Below are positions 59,601 to 64,000 of a stretch of 64,000 nt of DNA, one piece after another. The stretch is from Megalobrama amblycephala (lineage: Eukaryota > Chordata > Actinopteri > Cypriniformes > Xenocyprididae). Made by a program: the position numbers and the translations under genes. The stretch covers positions 6,201,896-6,265,895 of the forward strand of contig NC_063051.1 in NCBI RefSeq assembly GCF_018812025.1. Direction: 5' to 3'. The number at the start of each line of letters is the position of its first letter. Position 1 is the first letter of the stretch. The notes under the pieces are model-generated. The model was not told the DNA's origin, did no database searches, and saw only the letters and a program-made list of their open reading frames with translations.

Positions 59601-62600
59601 AGAACTTGAAGAGAAGGCATATGAGGAAAACACTGAAAGGACTGATTATTTTGATCCTATACATTGTCATCCACTATCTGAGATGGCAAATGAAAACGTA
59701 CATGACCTCAGGCATACATTAGCAGAGTGTACACCTTTCCAGGAGCCAAAAACAGACATGGACACGGAGTCCAAAGGTTGTACCCTGCGTTCTGTTCTCT
59801 CGAATAGATCCGATGTTACCGTGAAACCTGTTCCTATCGTTACTCATGATATCATATGCCCTCAGGTTGTTGAATATGTCAATCAGGCACCTTATCGCTG
59901 CCTACACACAAACAGTATGGATGCCAAAGACTCACCTTTTGCACACCAGATGACAAATAATTCTACCGTAAGACAATCTAACGCAATGAATTTACCCAAG
60001 TCGTTATGTCAGATCACAGTCACTGGATGGGAGGACGACACCACCCACCCCAATAGAAACGCTCAGGAGCAGTGTTCACCCAACATCAAGAGGTACCTAA
60101 GCCCTGTAAAACCACTAAACCTGAGCAAACAAGGCAACTCCTTTGAGCTGGAAGAGGTACGTTATCTCTTATCATTTTTTTAATGTATTTCATATCAAGA
60201 GCAAAAGCCTGCTCACATGAATCTCCCCTAAGACGTCATTAACAGAATATTACTCAACTCTTTATTGCTGAATCCACCTCCAAACTTCCTCTTTGTGTTC
60301 CACCTCTGCATAGAGATTATAATGCAGCTTGTTGCCAATTTTAATGCTGCAAGCATTTGAAACATTACTTTTTACACTGTTACTGTTGCGCATACTTTGG
60401 GTCAGGGATTTGAACAAACCCCAAACCGTAAAGTGACAGAATTCAGTCATCATATAGTCCCTGTTTACATGAGGGAGGAAGACACATCCCCGTTTTGTCC
60501 ACTTTCAACTATTTCTGTCCTTATTTCTTTGAGGGGAGGGTCTATAAATGAATGGGGTTTTTCAGATCTTTAGATCTAATGGATGAAATAAGCTCATGCA
60601 ACTTGAGTCTCTAGCTGACAAAGTTTAAATCCCGTCTAGTTAGCGCGGTTCCCATAATGTTTATGCATTAAGTCAGTAGGTGGAGAGTAGGCAGTCTTTT
60701 GTGATTGTTTGAGCACTTTGGACCACATAAGCAAGGTTTGACCACTATGAAAGCAATGAATGAGTTTTCGACTATCTCTGGAAGTGGTCAAAAGTGGACA
60801 AGCTTAAAATGTTTTAGACCCCGTTTACACCTGTATTTAGCGTTGTCCACTTGTGATCCGCATTCAAAATGCATTTTAATACCAGGTGTAAACAGGGCCT
60901 TACTCTCATGTCTTTCCAAACCTTCTGTAGAACACAAAAGAAGATATTTTGAAAAATGGAGTGTCTATTTATACAGTGTAAATAACGTCCCTTGTTGGCA
61001 AACACTATTTACACCAGCTCTGCCCACTAATGTCTGGTTGGGCCACTCAAGTTTTAAAGGTGCCCTAGAACCAGTTTTTACAAGATGTAATATAAGTCTA
61101 AGGTGTCCCCTGAATGTGTCTGTGAAGTTTCAGCTCAAAATACCCCATAGATTTTTTTTTATTAATTTTTTTAACTGCCTATTTTGGGGCATCATTAACT
61201 ATGCACCGATTCAGCGTGCGGCCCCTTTAAATCGCGTGCCTGTTTTTCTGAGGTCTTTTAAACAAATGAGATTTACATAAGAAGGAGGAAGCAATGGAGT
61301 TTGAAACTCAGTGTATGTCTTTTCCATGTACTGAACTATGCCAAGGTAAATTCAATTTTTGATTCTAGGGCACCTTTAAAAAAAGATGCACAGAATTCAA
61401 CGTCTTCAGTGGTGCAGCAGTAGCGAGTGAGGCTTGCAGACCTGACTTTTAATGCGATCGACGTGGGTTAAAATCCGCCTTTTGCCGAGCTCGCATTTAT
61501 TTTCAATAAAATTGAAATAAACTGAGAATGAGTGTTTAATAATATTAAAAGCGTTTATTGGGTAGGGATAGGGGAAGGCATAAGGAGGGTTTTAATTCTC
61601 CAAATAAGGCAGCATCCATTTACTAATTTTAATAAATCATTTACACTATGATATTATTGCATCCTGTTAATGTACAAAAATACTGAGGTGCAAATAGCAT
61701 CTGCCAATATAAACTATAGATAGCATCTAATTACTGTTTACTCTTTTTTGCAAAGAACTGATACATTTACATGGTGTCATTAGAATCTATCGCTATTTTC
61801 ACCTAGTGTAAATAGCATATTGCTAAGAAAATGCTGCTATTGTCACTTAGTGTAAATAGCATCTATCACTAAGAAAATATGCTTTTTTCACTTAGTGTAA
61901 ATATCATCTAACAGTGCAAATAGCTGCTGCCTTTGAAAAATGTCCACAGAATGAAAGTCATTGTGGCCGAATTTTGATTTTGGACCCCATTGACTTTCAT
62001 TGTATGGACGAAAACAGTTGAAACATTCTTCAAAATATCATTTGTGTTCCAAGGAAGAAAGGTTTAGATAGACACGAGGGTGAGTAAAATGATGACGAAG
62101 CTGAAGTGTCCCTTAACGTATTCAATTGCGTTATGCATCTCATCCACGTTTGTGCTTCAGACATAAATGATGGCTCCAACTTATAATTTACCCTTAATAA
62201 ATGAACAACAATAGTATCATAGAAACTTTGGTGTTGGCTTATTTGACTTGGGCTGGTAAGCAACATGCTAAAAACCACAAAGAATACATTAGCAACTGCT
62301 TAGCAACCTAACATTGAGGCAGTAGGTTTTGTAAAATAAAACCGCACTCACATTATCCTCTGACAATTTTCTATACTGTTGCATCATGTTGTGGCATGAT
62401 CATTAAGTATAGCTTTTCAATTCAGGTTCACAGTGCAGAGGAAGAGGAAGCCACTTCATCAGAATTCTGCTCCACAGTAACATTGTCTGTTTCATTGCAG
62501 CATCCCAAATGTAAGTAACATGAGCAGTCTTTAGAAATCATGAGGCAAATTTCAGCCATATAATTTGACTAATTCTTTATCAGTTTAGTAAAGCCAAGTC

Positions 62601-63029
62601 TGCTGAACAGCTGTTAATCAGCCATACAGTGTTATCACCAAAAGCAAAATCACCCATACGAGCTCACAGAAAGCAGCATGTGTTAATGTGGTGAGAGAGG
62701 GTGGTGGTGTTTTGCTCACTTGTTAAAAACACATTGTACGCGGTAAAACGCAAAAATTTGGTCCAGCTGATCTTGTCTGCCTTATCGCTAAAACATTTCA
62801 GGGAAACAACCTGACAGGAAGTTGCAAGAAAATTTGCATACTATCATTTTTGTTCACAGAAACAGTTGAAAAAGAATTGGGTGTCTTCTTAAATTCACCA
62901 GTTTTCTCACACATGTATTATTTCTCTTTCATAGCGTCGCCTCTGCGAGGGGACAGTTTTCAGTCGGACAGCAGTGGATATGCTGAAGAGGATGTGCACC
63001 ATTCCCTCTTCACCCCAGAGAAAACATAA
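53320..63029 (+). CDS. tespa1: TESPA1-type KRAP/ITPRID-family protein, ten coding exons, 579 residues
   Basis: The family binds the IP3 receptor. Mammalian TESPA1 links T-cell-receptor signalling (PLC-gamma1, LAT) to IP3R calcium release in thymocytes and is cytosolic/ER-associated. Exons: 53320-53464, 54033-54075, 56140-56180, 56920-56973, 58105-58144, 58259-58354, 58932-59140, 59225-60156, 62426-62510, 62935-63029. All junctions are GT-AG and the frame is continuous. Visible blocks: IERRQAW at 7-13; KIETWLQGCG at 54-63; GTSFEDDLSLGAEA at 82-95; the KRAP IP3R-binding domain at about 140-240, with EDAEETLFQLGFG (150-162), RIPVRFF (171-177) and EDPCLSLAS (202-210); ERLKDTISKMCLYT at 270-283; an acidic, less conserved middle; and QSDSSGYAEED at 557-567. 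The order matches human TESPA1 (about 520 residues). The short length argues against ITPRID1 and ITPRID2, which are about 1,000 residues or more. The C-terminal SDSSG block is typical of those larger relatives. Confidence 0.9.
53727..53785. repeat. (TA)n microsatellite in a tespa1 intron
   Basis: About 29 TA units. Confidence 0.97.
53935..53976. repeat. (CT)n-(CA)n compound microsatellite
   Basis: CT units followed by CA units, ending about 55 bases before the acceptor of the next tespa1 exon. Confidence 0.95.
54033..54075 (+). CDS. tespa1: tespa1 coding exon 2 (residues 49-62)
   Basis: A 43-base micro-exon, TTTCCACAG|GATGCT to TTGTGG|GTGAGT. It encodes CSAGKIETWLQGC, matching the KIEDWLQDCG block of the human protein. 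This match is the main reason for accepting so short an exon. Confidence 0.9.
54538..55747. mobile_element. 1.2-kb DNA transposon with ACACTCT(A)n ends, containing a long hairpin
   Basis: The left end TTACACTCTTAAGAAAATTC followed by AGGTTCTTCG is a loose inverted match to AAAGAACCATCTTTTTTTAG then AGTGTAGG at the right end. Between them is a foldback with arms of about 180 bp (54753-54931 and 55212-55388). There is no transposase. The whole element lies in the tespa1 intron between coding exons 2 and 3. Confidence 0.75.
54753..55388. repeat. Long inverted repeat, ~180-bp near-identical arms
   Basis: The left arm reads TCTTATAATATCTTGTAGCC, CCATCATTATGTGTGTACTC and GGCATGTGACAGCATCTGAC. The right arm gives exact complements of these in reverse order, with few mismatches overall. 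The loop is about 280 bases and includes ATTGACTGCCATAGT / ACTATGGTAGCCAAT, a further small inverted pair. A T-run (55150-55171) lies in the loop. The 161-codon frame across this region is an artefact of the repeat. Confidence 0.93.
56140..56180 (+). CDS. tespa1: tespa1 coding exon 3 (residues 63-76)
   Basis: A 41-base exon, TATCTGTAG|GAACGA to AACAACAG|GTAGGA, encoding NEASLAKSSHLTT. It has weak sequence conservation but is required to keep the frame between the conserved blocks on either side, and it has a good pyrimidine tract. Confidence 0.75.
56372..56427 (-). mobile_element. L2-type LINE 3'-tail fragment
   Basis: Reads TTTACATTTAATCATTTTGA, AGATGCTTTTATCCAAAGCG and ACTTGCAAATGAG on the + strand, the same tail as at 48.56 kb in the same orientation. 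Only the end is present. Confidence 0.75.
56609..56636. repeat. Poly-T run
   Basis: About 28 consecutive T residues in a tespa1 intron. Confidence 0.95.
56920..56973 (+). CDS. tespa1: tespa1 coding exon 4 (residues 77-94)
   Basis: ACTCTACAG|GACCTT to GCAGAG|GGTGAG-type donor (GT at 56974). It encodes GPLRIGTSFEDDLSLGAE, nearly identical to the GTSFEDDLTLGAEA block of human TESPA1. Confidence 0.92.
57537..58050. mobile_element. Near-complete copy of the ACACTACCATTCAGAAGTTT repeat family
   Basis: The left end ACACTACCATTCAGAAGTTT followed by GAGGTCAGTAGG is mirrored by the right end TGACCCCAAACATTTGAACG. The interior includes GCTGAATTTTCAGCATCATT. It is the best reference within this window for the fragments at 19.7, 22.0, 29.3, 32.0 and 43.4 kb. 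It has no coding capacity. Confidence 0.85.
58105..58144 (+). CDS. tespa1: tespa1 coding exon 5 (residues 95-107)
   Basis: A 40-base exon, TTTCCCAG|CCACTG to CATTTTAG|GTGAGA. It encodes ATALYAASGVPHF, matching the ATLLAASG block that follows LGAE in human TESPA1. Confidence 0.9.
58259..58354 (+). CDS. tespa1: tespa1 coding exon 6 (residues 108-139)
   Basis: ATCAACAG|CACTCC to GCTTCCAG|GTAAGG. It encodes STPQQKLNLPLFNMGQSVAS and then a Ser/Thr-rich stretch. The Ser/Thr-rich linker before the KRAP domain is also present in the human protein. Confidence 0.88.
58932..59140 (+). CDS. tespa1: tespa1 coding exon 7 (residues 140-209, start of KRAP domain)
   Basis: The acceptor follows a low-complexity CATTCAAA-repeat tract and ends CCACCAG at 58931. 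It encodes SVSEVLQMRAEDAEETLFQL and GFG, then RIPVRFFNFPSQLRGINFRL and EDPCLSLAS, the core of the IP3R-binding domain. The donor is AGCAA|GTAAGG. Confidence 0.94.
59141..59224 (+). other. tespa1: 84-base in-frame tespa1 intron
   Basis: A minimal intron with donor GTAAGG and acceptor TTTCCCCACAG. Its length is a multiple of three and it has no stop in the coding frame. Unspliced RNA would therefore stay open and insert 28 residues (starting KESAELQNVS) between S210 and R211. Splicing restores LAS-RF, which matches the family. Confidence 0.9.
59225..60156 (+). CDS. tespa1: tespa1 coding exon 8 (residues 210-520)
   Basis: The largest exon, 932 bases. It begins RFRQVEALTAMANAFYSLYS (end of the KRAP domain), then PVERLKDTISKMCLYTG, as in human TESPA1, then an acidic region (DLCLQMEVEDLDWF) and a poorly conserved stretch. 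It ends GNSFELEE before GTACGT, and FELEE resembles the FDLEEV segment of the human protein. Confidence 0.93.
60819..60897. mobile_element. 79-bp MITE, CCCGTTTACACCTG ends
   Basis: ACCCCGTTTACACCTGTATT at the left is mirrored by AATACCAGGTGTAAACAGGG at the right, an almost perfect short foldback. Confidence 0.8.
61055..61378. mobile_element. 0.32-kb copy of the TTAAAGGTGCCCTAG transposon
   Basis: The terminal repeats TTAAAGGTGCCCTAGAA and TTCTAGGGCACCTTTAA match those of the 0.97-kb copy at 24431-25403. The interior matches that copy's two ends in reverse orientation (GTGTCCCCTGAATGTGTCTG and CTGAACTATGCCAAGGTAAA), so about 650 bp of the middle are missing. Confidence 0.93.
61400..61485 (+). 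repeat. tRNA-like SINE head or tRNA pseudogene
   Basis: Reads GTGGTGCAGCAGTAGCGAGT, GAGGCTTGCAGACCTGAC and later GTGGGTTAAAATCCGCC. The last resembles a decayed B box (GGTTAAAATCC for GGTTCGANTCC), and the first part resembles the GGCGCAGxGGTTAGCGTGAG head common in fish SINEs. Too degenerate for a functional tRNA. Confidence 0.35.
61735..61930. repeat. Degenerate ~62-bp tandem repeat
   Basis: Three to four units built on CACTTAGTGTAAATAGCATC plus a CTAAGAAAATGC-type segment, with growing divergence at both ends. Confidence 0.7.
62426..62510 (+). CDS. tespa1: tespa1 coding exon 9 (residues 521-548)
   Basis: TTTTCAATTCAG|GTTCAC to CCAAAT|GTAAGT. It encodes VHSAEEEEATSSEFCSTVTL and then SVSLQHPK. 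The acidic Glu run following the FELEE end of exon 8 parallels the EEVQSNSEEE region of human TESPA1. Confidence 0.87.
62935..63029 (+). CDS. tespa1: tespa1 coding exon 10 (residues 549-579, stop)
   Basis: TTTCTCTTTCATAG|CGTCGC. It encodes PLRGDSFQSDSSGYAEEDVH, then SLFTPEKT and stop TAA at 63027-63029. The FQSDSSG-aromatic/aliphatic-EE motif is the C-terminal signature of KRAP/ITPRID relatives, which supports this as the true last coding exon. Confidence 0.9.
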
Positions 63030-63407
63030 CATCAAAACTTAGGCTAATGAAGTAACACAAAGCGTGTCTACTAATACACTTAGAGTCAACGTGAAATGGT
63101 GTTTGCAAACTCATTTTTGCTCAGTGCTCATTTTTACTCAGTGCTTTTATTCATCAGGAATTGATTGGATTGACTTTATCTTTGGAATATCCTGTACAGA
63201 TGAACCATGCACAATAAGACCAGTGGCATATTTTAAGATATGTCAGTGCCATTGTTTCGTCACACCAGTAATGTTTGAAGCAAAGCTTTTCTAAGGCACG
63301 TTTATAAAAGCAACTTAAATGCCCTAATTGAACTAAGGCCTAATCCTGGCTTAATCTAAGACCTGTCTGTGAAATGGAGCCATAGTGGTGGCTATGTTTA
63401 TGCAACT
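63030..63407 (+). other. tespa1: Start of the tespa1 3' UTR
   Basis: Non-coding sequence after the stop. No AATAAA occurs in the first 600 bases. The first one seen is at 63680-63685, inside a repeat. Confidence 0.5.
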
Positions 63408-64000
63408 GGTCCGTGTTTACGTCCGAACGCCGGCTCAGTATTGGCTGACGCTATTCACACGAGTACCATGACACATGCGTGTGATGCTGATGTAGGAGCC
63501 GGCCATTACTGAGACGTCTTTAATACCTTTCTGGACCTTGAATGATGGTAATAATGTTGATTTCTATGGGGGATTAGAGAAAAAAAAAAAAAAAGCTCTT
63601 GGATTTCTTTAAAAAAATATCTTAATCTGTGTTCCGAAGATAAAAGAACTTAATTACTTAAAGGATTAGTTCACTTTTAAATAAACTTTTCCTGATAATT
63701 TACTCACCCCCATGTCATCCAAGATGTCCATGTCTTTCTTTCTTCAGTCGAATAGAAATGAAAGTTTTTGATGAAAACATTCCAGGATTATTCTCCTTAT
63801 AGTAGACTTGAATGGGCACCAAACAGTTGAGGGTCAAAATTAGTTTCACTGCAGCTTCAAATTGTTCAAAACGATCCCAGATGAGAGATAAGGGTCTTAT
63901 CTAGTGAAACCATCGCTCATTTTCTGAAAAAAAAAAAATTGTTTTAACCAGAAATGCTCATCTTGAACTAGCTCTCTTCTTCTTCTCTATTTGAATTCCA
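63408..64000. mobile_element. Two adjoining transposon copies running off the window end
   Basis: 63410-63665 is a degraded right half of the foldback family at 32581-33374 (GCCGGCTCAGTATTGGCTGA, then ACCTTTCTGGACCTTGAATG, ending TTAAAGGATTAGTTCACTTT). The second starts at about 63660 with AAAGGATTAGTTCACTTTTA and contains TTTACTCACCCCCATGTCAT. It is not complete within the window. Confidence 0.7.

Larger units (their letters stand above)
60157..62425 (+). other. tespa1: tespa1 intron 8 with several repeats
   Basis: Contains a small MITE (60819-60897), the 0.32-kb TTAAAGGTGCCCTAG element (61055-61378), a tRNA-like fragment (about 61405-61480) and a degenerate tandem repeat (61735-61930). 60200-60800 shows only unassigned sequence. 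The 191-codon frame at 60705-61280 runs through these repeats and is not a gene. Confidence 0.8.

Noticed and set aside
58822..60183. Single 453-codon frame as one exon of tespa1
   Set aside because: Only parts are coding. The first 110 bases are intron with a T-run and CATTCAAA repeats, and an 84-base intron lies at 59141-59224. Family comparison shows that LAS must join directly to RFRQ.
60705..61280. 191-codon open frame on the + strand
   Set aside because: It runs through a MITE and into the TTAAAGGTGCCCTAG transposon. The part beyond about residue 118 is transposon sequence also seen, in the other orientation, at 25.2-25.4 kb.

Overview
This window comes from a ray-finned fish, almost certainly a cyprinid (carp/danio family). 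Three things point there. Genes are spread over many exons with GT-AG introns. The two protein genes are vertebrate-specific. The intergenic DNA and introns are crowded with short DNA transposons of cyprinid type, recognisable by ends such as TTAAAGGGTTAGTTCACC, TTAAAGGTGCCCTAG and TACACTGTAAA, by Tc1 remnants and by L2-type LINE tails. No bacterial gene, operon, CRISPR array or intact viral gene was seen.

Two protein-coding genes can be read, both on the + strand. (1) At 35487-40261 there is a complete two-exon oxytocin (isotocin) receptor gene, 382 residues when spliced. The intron falls in the third extracellular loop between TM6 and TM7, as in other vertebrate OXTR genes. (2) At 53320-63029 there is a ten-coding-exon gene of 579 residues for a TESPA1-type member of the KRAP/ITPRID family, proteins that bind the IP3 receptor. 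A candidate untranslated first exon lies near 50.5-50.7 kb. The two genes are about 13 kb apart and there is no sign that they work together, although both act upstream of IP3-linked calcium release: OXTR through Gq/PLC, TESPA1 through T-cell-receptor signalling.

Layout. 1-34.7 kb is a gene desert. It holds many DNA-transposon copies (1967-2508, 9518-10603, 10805-11486, 24431-25403, 29543-31650, 32581-33374), a deleted Tc1 transposase (13.8-14.1 kb), two broken THAP-like zinc-finger starts (15.8 and 16.56 kb), three perfect inverted repeats (5303-5431, 7068-7199, 27643-27750) and long A/TA runs (21.8-22.0 kb). 34.7-42.6 kb is the oxtr locus, with a possible upstream non-coding exon, a 3.6-kb intron and a long 3' flank. 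42.6-50.2 kb is a second transposon-rich block with clear nesting: one element inside another at 44.2-46.2 kb, and a LINE inside a transposon inside a larger transposon at 47.8-50.2 kb. 50.4 kb to the end is the tespa1 locus, whose introns carry several complete elements, including a large foldback at 54.75-55.39 kb.

No undescribed biological system was found. The best leads are an 84-base stop-free tespa1 intron inside the KRAP domain, a roughly 180-bp-arm hairpin in a tespa1 intron, a perfect 56-bp-arm palindrome at 7.1 kb, and a promoter-like CCAAT/GC-box/YY1-type segment at 31.8 kb.
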